Source of the DNA: Lewinellaceae bacterium
GTDB taxonomy: Bacteria > Bacteroidota > Bacteroidia > Chitinophagales > Saprospiraceae
Reading direction: 5' to 3'
Length of the DNA: 64,000 nt
Assembly (NCBI GenBank): GCA_020636375.1
Contig: JACJXZ010000013.1
Location: 186,001 to 250,000, forward strand
The notes below the pieces were generated by a model. It made no database searches. It saw nothing but the letters and a program-made list of their open reading frames with translations, and had not been told where the DNA came from. Made by a program: the position numbers and the translations under genes. This document shows, piece after piece, positions 1-8,914 of this stretch (its first letter is position 1; each line of letters opens with the position of its first letter).

Positions 1-722
1 TGCTGCCCGGGCAGCCAGGGGTGCTCTTCCGGCGGCGCGGCGGCCCTCCGGTATTCGTTCTGCCGGCTCAGATTGGCCAGCCGCTGGTCGGCATCTATCC
101 GCATGGAGCGAAATTTGTAAAAGTCGAAAATCTTATAGCCCTGGCCCGCCCGTTTGGAAACATAAAATACGGGCCCTCTGGACTCCAGTTTGATCAGCAG
201 GGCCACCACGGCAAAAACAGGGAGCGACAAGAGGACCAGCACCAGCGCGCCGCAAATGTCAAAGAGGCGTTTCCAGGCTGGCCGCCGCCAGCGGGCGGCC
301 GGCGAAAGCCTGCCCGGAGGGAGTGGCTGCGGTTCTGCTTCCTGCCCTGCCAGGTTTCGGAGCCGCCGGCCGATGGCCGGGTCAGGGTGCAGCGGTACGA
401 GGCAGTCGAGCGCCTGGAATCTCTTCGCAAGCGCCTTCAGGCGGGAGGACGGCTGCCCGGAAACAGCTACGAAAGGGATGCCGGCCAGGCGGGGCTGCTT
501 CAGCATGAAGTGGCGCAGCTGCATGAACGCCCCGGCGGAATCGTGGCGCAGGTTGAACAGGACCAGGCGGAAAGGCGGTCCTTCTTCATTCAGGAAAGCG
601 ATGGCCTGCTCCGCAGAAGAGGTGTAGAGCAACGAAAAGCCTTCTTCTCCAAAGTATTGTGTCACGCCGGGAGGGAAAGAGGCGCCAACGAAGAGGATTC
701 TTTTAACGGGAAACGTATTCAT
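1..722 (-). CDS. Sugar transferase with receiver-like N-terminal domain (partial)
   Basis: The frame reads from an ATG at 722 down to base 1 and is cut by the window edge. The C-terminal visible part carries the start of a bacterial sugar transferase (WcaJ/PglC-like, PF02397): KRLFDICGA, a membrane hairpin LVLLSLPVFAVVALLIKLES, then RGPVFYVSKRAGQGYKIFDF and YKFRSMR. These enzymes transfer a sugar-phosphate from a nucleotide sugar to undecaprenyl phosphate at the inner membrane and start polysaccharide repeat synthesis. The first 120 or so residues (MNTFPVKRILFVGASF, then LVLFNL and GIPFVAVSG) look like a worn response-regulator receiver fold without an obvious phospho-Asp, where these transferases usually have an extra membrane region or a CoA-binding fold. 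It probably initiates the polysaccharide made by the plus-strand cluster to its right. The family is clear; the N-terminal assignment is inference. Confidence 0.82.
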   Translation of the reverse strand, partial: MNTFPVKRILFVGASFPPGVTQYFGEEGFSLLYTSSAEQAIAFLNEEGPPFRLVLFNLRHDSAGAFMQLRHFMLKQPRLAGIPFVAVSGQPSSRLKALAKRFQALDCLVPLHPDPAIGRRLRNLAGQEAEPQPLPPGRLSPAARWRRPAWKRLFDICGALVLVLLSLPVFAVVALLIKLESRGPVFYVSKRAGQGYKIFDFYKFRSMRIDADQRLANLSRQNEYRRAAAPPEEHPWLPGQ

Positions 723-947
723 CAGCAGATGCTTTATGGTGTACCAGGGCGCAGTCCGCCAGTGCGTCGGGAACAAAACGGGGTATCCGTCTAAGGTTGG
801 ACAGAATGAACCGGGGTTGTGTACGCTGTACGAATCTCCGTCGGTTGTCCAACGTTAGACCGGTAGCCACAAAACGCAGTTGTTGGTTGACAATCAACGG
901 CTTAGGGGTTACAGCTGGTCAACAACAATCAACTGGTAACCAGGCGG
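723..947. repeat. Intergenic gap with a 14-bp inverted repeat
   Basis: No gene is supported here. GTCTAAGGTTGGAC at about 791-804 and GTCCAACGTTAGAC at about 847-860 form an inverted repeat with one mismatch around a spacer of about 43 bases. The core CTAACGTTGGAC is seen again near 47360-47372, which suggests a dispersed short element. The minus-strand promoter of the sugar transferase should also lie here, but I cannot place it. Confidence 0.4.
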
Positions 948-1331
948 TCATTGCGCCTTGCTCAGCCTGATATGAAATTGTATTTTGTATTCCAGCTCTT
1001 TAGGGTTAAAAGGCTTTACCAGATAGTCCGCCGCGCCGGCATGCAGGCAACGGACCCGCTCCTGGCTGTTGTCGATACTCGACAGTATGATGACCGGAAT
1101 GTCGCAGAACAAGGCCGAGTATTTCAACTGGGAAAGCATCTCGGCACCGGAGACTTCCGGCATCTTCAGGTCCAGGATGATGAGGTCCGGAAAATTGCCG
1201 GCATCCAGCCACCGCCAGGCATTGGCTGCGCTTTGAAATGCCTGGGCCCGGTAGTGGCTGTCGAAATACTGCACCAGGAAATGGCACATCACTTCGCAGT
1301 CGTCGATGAACAGAAGAGTGGGCTTCATCAT
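948..1331 (-). CDS. Single-domain response regulator (receiver only)
   Basis: This is a 127-residue stand-alone receiver protein. It shows the acidic pair in FIDDCEV (Asp10-Asp11), the phospho-acceptor Asp54 in LDLKMPE, the Ser pair of IILSS near 84-85 and Lys106 in YLVKPF, so all the canonical residues are present. There is no output domain, so it likely signals by protein contact, CheY-like. The gene is divergent from the acyltransferase at 1613 and lies directly upstream of the sugar transferase on the same strand, whose own N-terminus resembles a receiver. The two may be linked functionally. Two adjacent Met codons (1331, 1328) are equally good starts. The function is known only at family level; the kinase partner is not visible nearby. 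Confidence 0.85.
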   Translation of the reverse strand: MMKPTLLFIDDCEVMCHFLVQYFDSHYRAQAFQSAANAWRWLDAGNFPDLIILDLKMPEVSGAEMLSQLKYSALFCDIPVIILSSIDNSQERVRCLHAGAADYLVKPFNPKELEYKIQFHIRLSKAQ

Positions 1332-1612
1332 TTGAGCAATGCTTTCCGGTAAAAATAGCGGAGGGCTGTCCGGCTTCGCTTTTTATTTTGGCGAACGGGG
1401 CCCTCCGGCAGTTGAATAACCGGTTTCACCCGTTAACCGGCCAACCGGCCCTTCCAACCAGTCGGCCATTCCACTCTTCGGCTCTAAACTGCAAAATACC
1501 GGCCTTTTGCCGCCACTCACCGAAAAGAACCGCTTTGCGGCCCGCCGTCTTGTTAAGTTTGGAAGAGAAGGATACCGGAGCGCAATGCACCCGGCAAGAA
1601 AAAATCAGGGGT

Positions 1613-2812
1613 ATGAATATCATGCGAGGCATAAACAGCATCCCGGGCCGGTTGTCCCGGGTTACCAGCTCGGGGAGCTTCATCTCCGAGGTGGACGGCC
1701 TGCGCTTCGTAGCGATTATGCCTGTGCTGATCCAACACCTGAGTGAGCGCCTGCACCGCTATTCGGATATTAACTGGGCCCGGCCGGTAGCGGAAGACCC
1801 GGTGGCCTTCCTGGCGAGCCGGGGCACCATCGGGGTTTATATCTTCTTTGCCATCAGCGGCTTCATCCTCTGCCTGCCCTTTGCGAAGCACCACTTGCTG
1901 GGTGCCCCCCGCGTTCCTTTGCGGGGCTATCTCTGGAGGCGGGTAACGCGGCTGGAACCCCCCTACTTGTTCTGGATGACCTTCTTCTTCCTGGTGCTGC
2001 TGGCTTACGATCCGCTGGGTATCGAAGAGCTGTTTTCCCATTGGGGGTACAGCCTGGTGTATTTGCACAACCTGGCTTACGCGGATCATACTCCCATCAA
2101 TCCCGTGGCCTGGTCGCTGGAGATCGAAATACAGTTTTACCTGCTGGCGCCCTTTCTGGCGGCGTTTTTCTTTTCGGTCGAACGTACGGGCTGGCGGCGC
2201 TTCCTGCTGGCGGCTTCCATTGTGGGCTTCATCGGCCTGCAGCACCTGTTCGGCTGGCTGGCGTTGCCCTTCAAGCTCAGCCTGCTGGGTCAGCTCCAGC
2301 ATTTCCTGGTGGGTTTCCTCATGGCCGACCTGTACCTCACGCGGTGGGCAGCGGCGCCGGAAAGGCAATACCGCCTGTTGGATGCAGCGGCGGTCCTGGC
2401 TTTCTTCACCCTTTGTTTTTCCTGGTCGGAAGAGTGGGGTAAAACCATCGTTTTTGCGCTCGCGCTGGCCCTCTTGTTCTGGGCGGGCCTTCGGGGAAAA
2501 GCCTTTAACGCCTTCCTGCGCAACCCCTGGGTCGCTGCTATCGGAGGGATGTGTTATACCATCTACCTGATCCACCTGCCGCTCATCGAAGGCATCATCC
2601 GCTTTAGCCGGCACCTGAAATGGACGAACGGGTTCGGGCCGAATTTGCTGCTGCAGGCAGCGGCCGTGCTGCCTGTCGTCCTGGCCGTCTCCGCTGTCTT
2701 TTACCTGTTGCTGGAAAAGCCTTTTATGGACAAGTACTGGCCGGTGAAGCTGGCCAGCTGGTTCAAAGGAAAAGGGCGCGCCGCCCTGAGTTATAAAAAA
2801 GCAGATCCATGA
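1613..2812 (+). CDS. OafA/YrhL-type membrane acyltransferase (acyltransferase family 3)
   Basis: This 399-residue integral membrane protein begins FISEVDGLRFVAIMPVLIQH, the typical start of acyltransferase family 3 (PF01757) with Arg and the catalytic-type His in the first helix. About ten hydrophobic helices follow (for example IGVYIFFAISGFILCLPFA and LLLQAAAVLPVVLAVSAVFY). Members transfer acetyl or other acyl groups to sugars of O-antigen or exopolysaccharide at the inner membrane. The frame is open further upstream, but that stretch has no family similarity and the ATG at 1613 follows a purine-rich AATCAGGGG. A second ATG at 1622 is possible. The stop overlaps the next gene's start by four bases, so the two are translationally coupled. 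Confidence 0.88.
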   Translation: MNIMRGINSIPGRLSRVTSSGSFISEVDGLRFVAIMPVLIQHLSERLHRYSDINWARPVAEDPVAFLASRGTIGVYIFFAISGFILCLPFAKHHLLGAPRVPLRGYLWRRVTRLEPPYLFWMTFFFLVLLAYDPLGIEELFSHWGYSLVYLHNLAYADHTPINPVAWSLEIEIQFYLLAPFLAAFFFSVERTGWRRFLLAASIVGFIGLQHLFGWLALPFKLSLLGQLQHFLVGFLMADLYLTRWAAAPERQYRLLDAAAVLAFFTLCFSWSEEWGKTIVFALALALLFWAGLRGKAFNAFLRNPWVAAIGGMCYTIYLIHLPLIEGIIRFSRHLKWTNGFGPNLLLQAAAVLPVVLAVSAVFYLLLEKPFMDKYWPVKLASWFKGKGRAALSYKKADP

Positions 2813-3588
2813 AATACGTTTACCGGCTGTTCGCCTTGCTCGTGATTGTCCTGCCGCCTGCCGCCTGCCTGCTTGCCCAGGCGGAAGGCCCTGCTCCCGG
2901 CCCCGAAGGGGAAGGGAGGAGCGGAGAACTCTCCTCCGTCCGCCCTTTAGAGGAACTGATCGGCGAAGCCCTGCGGCATTCGCCCCTCCTGAAAATGCAG
3001 GATTACAATGTGGAGAACGCCTACCTCAAGCTCAAATTGCTGGATAAGGAATGGAGCAGCTACTTCAACTCCATCGGATCTTTCCAGGTGGGGAATATCC
3101 GCTACCTCGACAACCTGGAATCGGCCAACGGCGGGGACGTCCGGACCATCACCCGGGAGAATACCTTCTACGGGATCGGTATCCAGGCCCGCCTCCCGCT
3201 GAGCGACCTCATCACGCGAAACGACCGGCGGAAGCTGCTCCAAAATCAGCTCGAACAGGAAAAGATGATGCGGCAGGATCAGCAAATAAAGATTCGTGAA
3301 TTGGTCATCACCCAGTACCAGGAACTGCAACTCAGGCTCAGCATGATCGGGATCCGGTCCAGGAACCTGGACTTCCATACCGTAGCCGCCGAAATGGCGG
3401 AAAAATATTTTAAAGAGGGGAACCTCAGCCTGGAAGAATATACCCGCGCCGCCGGCGCCCAGAACCAGGCCGAAGAAGCTCTCGCCCAGGCAAAGGCCGA
3501 AGCTGCCCTCGCCTTTCAACTGCTCCGGGAACTCGTCGGGGCGGATATCCGGGGGAAGGGGGAAAGGAATGAAGGAATGAAGGAATGA
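2809..3588 (+). CDS. Short TolC-like outer membrane efflux family protein
   Basis: This 259-residue protein has a signal peptide (MKYVYRLFALLVIVLPPAACLLAQ) and a TolC-family pattern: LEELIGEALRHSPLLKMQ, a beta-strand-like stretch (YFNSIGSFQVGNIRYLDN, then FYGIGIQARLPLSDLI) and a long coiled coil (QLEQEKMMRQDQQIKIRELV; NQAEEALAQAKAEAALAFQL). Full TolC proteins have two such halves and about 450 residues, so this is half length. It overlaps the acyltransferase by four bases and precedes the Wzz gene, which suggests an outer-membrane or periplasmic role in polysaccharide export. Its last codons (KGERNEGMKE) run into an octamer tandem array, so the C-terminus may have been created or truncated by repeat growth. 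Family is likely; exact role is inferred. Confidence 0.72.
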   Translation: MKYVYRLFALLVIVLPPAACLLAQAEGPAPGPEGEGRSGELSSVRPLEELIGEALRHSPLLKMQDYNVENAYLKLKLLDKEWSSYFNSIGSFQVGNIRYLDNLESANGGDVRTITRENTFYGIGIQARLPLSDLITRNDRRKLLQNQLEQEKMMRQDQQIKIRELVITQYQELQLRLSMIGIRSRNLDFHTVAAEMAEKYFKEGNLSLEEYTRAAGAQNQAEEALAQAKAEAALAFQLLRELVGADIRGKGERNEGMKE

Positions 3589-3638
3589 AGGAATGAAGGA
3601 ATGAAGGAATGAAGGAATGAAGGAATGAAGGAATGAAG
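3567..3638 (+). repeat. Octamer tandem array, GAATGAAG x 9
   Basis: Nine exact copies of GAATGAAG run from 3567 to 3638, followed by a partial GAATGAGTGAGTG. The array covers the last codons of the TolC-like gene and the gap to the Wzz gene. Every reading frame meets TGA within 24 bases, so copy-number change would alter the end of the upstream protein and the spacing to the next start. Related octamers lie at 37510-37560 and 51892-51947. Confidence 0.95.
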
Positions 3639-3663
3639 GAATGAGTGAGTGAAACCATGAACT

Positions 3664-5841
3664 ATGACTACCTCCGAACTAATAAGGCTGCTTAGAAAAA
3701 ACCTGCTCCTGATCCTGGCGGCGGCTCTGCTGGCGGCGGCGGCCGTTTTTGTGCTGACGATGAATGCCAGGCAACAATACACCTCCAGGGCTCTGGTCAG
3801 CACCGGCGTGATCTCCGCCTTTTCCATTGAGAGCCCATCCGCCAATGGCAAAGTCGACCGGGATTACACCCTCAGCGAGCTGGAGAACCTCATTGCCGTC
3901 GCCACCGCTTATGAAACCATGGAGGAGTTATCCACCCGCCTGCTGGCCCGGTACCTGACCCTGGACAAACCGCAGAAACTATGGCTGTCGCCCGCGGCTT
4001 TCGGGCAAATACAGGAACTGCCCCTGGACGGCATCCCGGAACAATTCCGCACCCTAAGCGATGAACAACAGGTGATGAGGCTGGCGGAGTATTACCGGAG
4101 CCGGGAAGAACCCAATGCCCTTCAGGAGGTCATTTATTCCGACGAGGAATACTTCGGCATCGAATACCTCCAGCAACAAATAAAGGTATACCGGAGAGGC
4201 AACAGCGACCTGCTGGAATTTGTATACACCACCACCGACCCGGCTGTTTGTCAGCGCAGCCTGGAGATCCTGATCGACATTTTCATGCGGCGCCACGCCG
4301 AACTGAAAAAAAGCAACACTTCCCGGGTCGTCGACTATTTTTCGGACGCGGCCAGCGCCTCGGCCCAGCGCCTGCAACAGGCGGAGGAGGCCTTGCTGAA
4401 ATTCCATACGGAGAACAACATCATCAACTATTACGAACAAACGCGCTCTATTGCCTACCGCAAAGAGGACCTGGACGAATTGTATTTTAAAGAAAAAATG
4501 GTTCTGGAAAGCAGCCAGGCCTCTCTGTCCCGCATCGAGCAGCAACTGGGCAACCGGGCCCGCCTGGCGGAGCTGAATGCCGGCCTGATCCAGAAGCGGG
4601 AGCAACTCTCCAGGGTATCCGCCCAGCTGGCCAAATACGACCTGCTGGGCGGAGAACAGGCACCGTCTTCCGCCGAACGCCGGCACCTGGCCGGGCAAAT
4701 CGAAACGGCCCGGCAGGAAATCCAGGCCTACACGCAGGAGGTGTATGATTTCGACCAGACGCCCGACGGTATCGCCACCCAAAACCTGCTCGACGAATGG
4801 CTGAAACTGGTGATGGAAACGGAACAGTCGCAGGCGCGCCTGGGCGCGATCGAAGAACGGCAAAGCGAATTCGAGGCCATCTACGGCCAATACGCTCCCT
4901 GGGGATCCCAGCTGAAACGGATCGAACGGGAGATCGGCCTGGCCGAAGATGCGTACCTGGAGCACCTCCACAGTTACAACCAGGCTATCCTGCATCGGGA
5001 GAACTCCCTCATGTCCAGCCGCCTCAAGGTTCTGGACGCCCCTTATTTCCCGCAGGATGACGACGGGCAGCGCCTGCTGTTTGTCCTGGCGGGCTTCCTG
5101 GCAGGTGCTTTCCTGGCGGGCGGCGGCCTCATCGGCGCTGCTTTCCTGGACGGATCCCTGCGGGAACCCCGCACGGCGGCCCTGCAAACCGGGCAGGAGG
5201 TGGGCGCTGCTTTCCCTTTTTTGGCCCGCCCTCCGAAGGGCAGCCGGAAGGAAGCCCGACAGCAGGCGGCCCTGGAGCGTTCCTCCGCCTTGCTGGCCCA
5301 GATGGTGCGGTTTGAAACGCTGGCGGTGCCCGGAAAGCCGGTTTGCGTCCTGATTGCGAGTACCAGGCAGCTGGAAGGAAAGTCTTTCCTGGCTTTGCAG
5401 CTCACCCGGGCCCTGCGCCAGGAGAAGAAGCGCGTCTTATACCTCTATCCGATACACGAAGGCGACAGCCGGCACCAGGGAATGCCGCCGCCCGCCCATC
5501 CCGATAACTGCCCCTACCGGGCAGAGGAAGATACCATGGAAAAGATAAGGGCCAACGGACTGAACTGGGCTGTGGCAACCGGTGCCCACCTGCAGGATTA
5601 TGACTTCCTGCTCCTGGAGGCACCCGCCCTGCTGGGCGGCTGGAGCCCCGTGGATATCCTCGGACAGTTCCACCTGGCGCTCCTGGCCTGCCGGGCCAAC
5701 CGCTCCTGGACAGGCGCCGACCAACAGGCCCTGCATTCCCTCCGGAAAGCGCTCAACTGCCCGGTGAAGCTGGCCCTCAACGGAGTGCAGATCGACGTGC
5801 TGGAGGATTATCTGGGTGGGTATCCGTCTGGTACGGGGTAA
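3664..5841 (+). CDS. Wzz-type polysaccharide co-polymerase with degenerate tyrosine-kinase domain
   Basis: This 725-residue inner-membrane protein has the Wzz layout: cytoplasmic start, first membrane helix at about 12-33 (NLLLILAAALLAAAAVFVLT), a long periplasmic coiled-coil region, and a second helix at about 472-495 (LLFVLAGFLAGAFLAGG). A cytoplasmic domain like the BY-kinases Wzc/CapB follows. The Walker A remnant is STRQLEGKSF near 567-576. The Walker A' position reads VLYLYPIHEGD and the Walker B position LLLEAPALL, so the usual aspartates of both are missing. The short tail has only two Tyr (EDYLGGYPSG) rather than a Tyr cluster. It probably controls polymer length and export without kinase activity. 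It sits between the TolC-like gene and the glycosyltransferases. Loss of activity is inferred from residues. Confidence 0.83.
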   Translation: MTTSELIRLLRKNLLLILAAALLAAAAVFVLTMNARQQYTSRALVSTGVISAFSIESPSANGKVDRDYTLSELENLIAVATAYETMEELSTRLLARYLTLDKPQKLWLSPAAFGQIQELPLDGIPEQFRTLSDEQQVMRLAEYYRSREEPNALQEVIYSDEEYFGIEYLQQQIKVYRRGNSDLLEFVYTTTDPAVCQRSLEILIDIFMRRHAELKKSNTSRVVDYFSDAASASAQRLQQAEEALLKFHTENNIINYYEQTRSIAYRKEDLDELYFKEKMVLESSQASLSRIEQQLGNRARLAELNAGLIQKREQLSRVSAQLAKYDLLGGEQAPSSAERRHLAGQIETARQEIQAYTQEVYDFDQTPDGIATQNLLDEWLKLVMETEQSQARLGAIEERQSEFEAIYGQYAPWGSQLKRIEREIGLAEDAYLEHLHSYNQAILHRENSLMSSRLKVLDAPYFPQDDDGQRLLFVLAGFLAGAFLAGGGLIGAAFLDGSLREPRTAALQTGQEVGAAFPFLARPPKGSRKEARQQAALERSSALLAQMVRFETLAVPGKPVCVLIASTRQLEGKSFLALQLTRALRQEKKRVLYLYPIHEGDSRHQGMPPPAHPDNCPYRAEEDTMEKIRANGLNWAVATGAHLQDYDFLLLEAPALLGGWSPVDILGQFHLALLACRANRSWTGADQQALHSLRKALNCPVKLALNGVQIDVLEDYLGGYPSGTG

Positions 5842-5842
5842 G

Positions 5843-5892
5843 TTGTTTGTTGTTTGTTGTCTGTTGTTTGTTGTCTGTTGTCTGTTGTTTCC
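5843..5892. repeat. TTGTTTG/TTGTCTG heptamer array
   Basis: About seven head-to-tail copies of TTGTTTG or TTGTCTG lie just after the Wzz stop codon. The same heptamers recur at 16172-16312 in both orientations. No coding function is apparent. Confidence 0.85.
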
Positions 5893-6002
5893 AATAGTTG
5901 GCAGCAGGGGGGTGCTGAAGAACCGCCCATCAACCACCGGCAACGATCAACGTGTGAGGCTGCTCCGGAAAGTCCGGCAAATGAGTGGATGAGTGAGGGG
6001 CC

Positions 6003-6080
6003 GAATGAGTGAATAAATATAAAATATGTATCGTTTTTAAAATTAAACTTTATTACATATTTAATTCTATTCACTCATTC
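6003..6080. repeat. Intergenic inverted repeat, 13-bp perfect arms
   Basis: GAATGAGTGAATA at 6003-6015 is the exact reverse complement of TATTCACTCATTC at 6068-6080. The AT-rich sequence inside continues the pairing imperfectly (AAATATGTA against TACATATTT). The element lies in the 358-base gap between the Wzz gene and the next glycosyltransferase. It resembles the octamer repeats in composition and could be a terminator-like hairpin or a mobile remnant. Confidence 0.65.
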
Positions 6081-6199
6081 GCTAAGTCATTCCTTCACTC
6101 CTTTTCCGGGGTTTCCGGAGTGCCCTCACGTGTACAACACCGGAAGGGTAGCCGTGCATCAGTATAACCACCTGATTTGTCTACGAATACAATTGTCAG

Positions 6200-7459
6200 A
6201 TGTTGAAAGGAGAAAAGATCGTATGTGTCGGTTTCCCCAAATGGGAGGGGGATTACATGAAATCCACCGTGCAGCTCATGGCGGAGCTGGCCCGCCATAA
6301 CCAGGTGCTGTACGTCGATTACCCCTTCACCCTGAAGGATGTGGCCGGCGGGTTCTATCCTTTCCGGGAGACGCCGGCCCTGCAAATCCTGGGCCTCCGG
6401 CCGAGGCTCGAAGAAAGGGCCCTGGCCGGCGGCGCTTCCATACACCTGCTTCGCCTGCCGCCCTTCATCCCTTCCAACTGGCTGGCCGGCGAAGGCGCAT
6501 ACGACCACCTGATTCGCTGGAACGCACGCCTGGCCCTGCCCTTCATCCGGCGCGCCATGCGCCGCCTGGGGCTGAGCCAGCCCATCGTGGTCAACGCCTT
6601 TAACCCGGCTTTGGGCAACGCCCTGGCCGGCCGGCTCAACGAAAAACTACTGGTGTATTATTGCTACGATGAGATCAGCGCTGCCCGGTGGATCGGCAAA
6701 CATGGCGCCAGGCATGAAGCGGAATTCCTGCGGCGGGCGGACCTGACGATCGTTTCTTCCGCTGCCCTGCTGGTCGCCAAGGCCGCCGGGGCGAACCGGT
6801 GCGGGCTGGTGCGGAACGGAGCGCCTTCCGTCTTTTTTCAGCAACCGGGCCCCCGTCCGCAGGACCTGCCGCCCGGGAGCGCCGGCACCATCATCGGCTA
6901 TCTGGGGTCGGTGGATGAGCGCCTGGATTACAGCCTTTTGGAATATACTGCTGCCGCACTGCCCCGGCATCAGTTCGTCTTCGTGGGGCGTATCGTGGAT
7001 CAGGCCGGCGCCCGCCGCCTGGAGCGCCTGCCCAACGTTTTCCTGCTGGGGCCGCGCCCGCCCGCCCGCCTGCCTGCCTATGTGTCGGCCTTCGCGGCAG
7101 GGATGATACCGTTTTTGAAAAACCGGCTGACCGCCGGCATTTACCCGCTGAAGGCCAACGAATACCTGGCTCTGGGTAAGGCGGTAGTCGCTACCCGCTT
7201 CGGCGATATGCGGGATCTGGAAGAAGTAGTGGAGGTGGCCGATACCCGGGAAGGCTTCCGGATGGCACTGGAAAAAGCCTTGTCCTCCGATACTGTAGGC
7301 CGGCAGCACGTCCGCCGGGCTTTCGCGTCGGCCAATTCCTGGGAAAAGCGGGCCGCCCAATTCGGCGGCCTGCTGGCCGGTGCCCTTTCCGGGGGAGGCA
7401 GCCCGCCGGAAGCGCCGGCGGAAGGCCTCTTGCCGGGCGTCAAAACCGCTTCCCCATGA
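6200..7459 (+). CDS. Glycosyltransferase, GT4/GT1-like (GT-B fold)
   Basis: This 419-residue soluble protein begins KIVCVGFPKWEGDYMKSTVQ, a typical N-terminal Rossmann start for GT-B transferases. Its second half has TIIGYLGSVDERLDYSLLEY, FVFVGRIVD, NVFLLGPRPPARLPAYVSAF, then MIPFLKNRLTAGIYPLKANE and YLALGKAVVATRFGD. These are the nucleotide-sugar-binding features of GT4-type enzymes, with a conserved acidic residue before the loop (KANEYLALGK). It would add one sugar to the lipid-linked repeat in the cytoplasm. Its stop overlaps the start of the O-antigen ligase-like gene (ATGA). The donor and acceptor sugars cannot be read from the sequence. Confidence 0.85.
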   Translation: MLKGEKIVCVGFPKWEGDYMKSTVQLMAELARHNQVLYVDYPFTLKDVAGGFYPFRETPALQILGLRPRLEERALAGGASIHLLRLPPFIPSNWLAGEGAYDHLIRWNARLALPFIRRAMRRLGLSQPIVVNAFNPALGNALAGRLNEKLLVYYCYDEISAARWIGKHGARHEAEFLRRADLTIVSSAALLVAKAAGANRCGLVRNGAPSVFFQQPGPRPQDLPPGSAGTIIGYLGSVDERLDYSLLEYTAAALPRHQFVFVGRIVDQAGARRLERLPNVFLLGPRPPARLPAYVSAFAAGMIPFLKNRLTAGIYPLKANEYLALGKAVVATRFGDMRDLEEVVEVADTREGFRMALEKALSSDTVGRQHVRRAFASANSWEKRAAQFGGLLAGALSGGGSPPEAPAEGLLPGVKTASP

Positions 7460-8914
7460 ACCGGGCAGCTTACCATACCCTGCCGGGAACGGCCGCCCAA
7501 CGAAACAGGAGGGGCACCGTGCTGCTCCTCGCCCTGAGCATAGGTGCCGGGGCGCTACTCAGCCGCCTGGAACTGAGCATGGCCCTGGCGGCCGCCTGCC
7601 TGCCGCTTGTGATGGTGCTGGCTGCCGCTATCGTCCGCTGGCCAGGGTCCGGGCTGCTGCTGGCTTTGGTGTTTTCCTTCCTGGCGGCGGGAATGAGCCG
7701 GTACGTGCCGCTGCCCTGGGGCCTGGGCGTCGACCTGATCCTGGCCCTTTGCGTGCTGGGCCTCGTTTTCCAAAAAATCCGAAGCCCGGACTGGGCCCTT
7801 TTGAAGAACGACGCCATTCTGCTCGCCGTCATTTGGTTCGGCTACCTCCTGCTGGAGTTGCTGAACCCCGAGGCCCCCGGGCCGGTGGCCTGGGCCTACG
7901 CCGTGCGGGGTATCGGCCTGTACAACCTGTTTGTCTTTGCCGTTGCTTTTATGTACTTGCGCCGCCCCCATCACCTGGAGCTTTTCCTGAAACTGGTGTT
8001 CTGGCTTTCAGCCCTGGGGGCCCTCTGGGGTTTTCGCCAGCAGTTCTTCGGCCTGGATTTTGCCGAGGACTACTGGATATGGGACGAGGACACCACGATG
8101 GCGCGTCCTTCACGGCGTACTGCGGGTTTTCTTTTACAGCGACGCCGGCCAGTTCGGCGCCTCCCAGGCCATGATCGCCCTGATGTGCAGCGTGCTCATC
8201 CTCGGCCCTTTGCCCTTGCGCAAAAAGTTTTTTTACGGCTTTGTGGCGGTGCTTACCCTGTTCGGTTTTCTTTTTTCGGGCACGCGGGGTGCCCTGGCCG
8301 TGCCGGCGGCCGGCGTGCTCGTCTACCTCGTCCTGAGCAAGAACTTCAAAATACTGGCCGTCGGCCTGGTGGCCATAGGGCTGGTTTTTTACCTGCTGAA
8401 GTTCACCTTTGTCCTGCATTCTTTTCAACCGGTGGCCCGGCTGCGTACGGCCTTATCGGTTGATAACCCCTCCCTGCAGGCGCGGTTGCGCAACCAGGTG
8501 ACCTTCAGCAATTACCTGAAGGGCCGGCCGCTGGGTGGCGGAGTTGGTTCCGCCGGATACTGGGGAGAGCGCTTCCGCCCGGGCTCTCTCCTGGCAGAGA
8601 CGCCAACCGACAGCTATTATGTAAAAATTTGGGCGGAAACCGGCATTATCGGTATATGCCTGCACCTGCTCATGCTGGGATATTTCCTGGGCAAGGGCAG
8701 TTTCATCGTCTGGAATATCCGGGATCCGGTGCTGCGCTACCGGGCCATGGCCCTGCTGGCCGCCTTCGGCGGAGTGCTGCTGGCGAGTTACGGGAATCAG
8801 GTCTACAGCCAGTTCCCTACCGGGATAATCATGCCGGTGGCTTTATCCATGATCTTTATGGCGCCTGACTATGACCGGCAATTACTTAACGAAAAAGAAC
8901 CATCCGAAATATGA
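7456..8914 (+). pseudogene. O-antigen ligase/polymerase-like membrane protein gene split by a frameshift
   Basis: Two overlapping frames together encode one O-antigen ligase-family (PF04932-like) membrane protein. The first starts at the ATG overlapping the previous stop (7456) and gives membrane helices up to FAEDYWIWDEDTT near 8098. The protein then continues in the +1 frame as RWRVLHGVLRVFFYSDAGQF (8105 onward), MIALMCSVLILGPLP, FGFLFSGTRGALAVPAAGVL, PLGGGVGSAGYWGERF and PTDSYYVKIWAETGIIG to the stop at 8914. The second part holds the usual motifs (SGTRGA, a long periplasmic loop, D-S-Y conserved region). The shift lies between about 8090 and 8110. It would act as polymerase or ligase of the cluster. 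The break could be a real mutation or a base-calling error; the second part is otherwise intact and its stop overlaps the next gene's ATG. Confidence 0.8.

Noticed and set aside
1388..1612. N-terminal extension of the acyltransferase
   Set aside because: The open frame continues upstream but lacks similarity and hydrophobic pattern; the family start fits ATG 1613.
3567..3638. Coding repeat protein (frames reading FIPSFLHS in the octamer array)
   Set aside because: Simple tandem repeat translation with no start context; the array is non-coding except for the end of the TolC-like gene.
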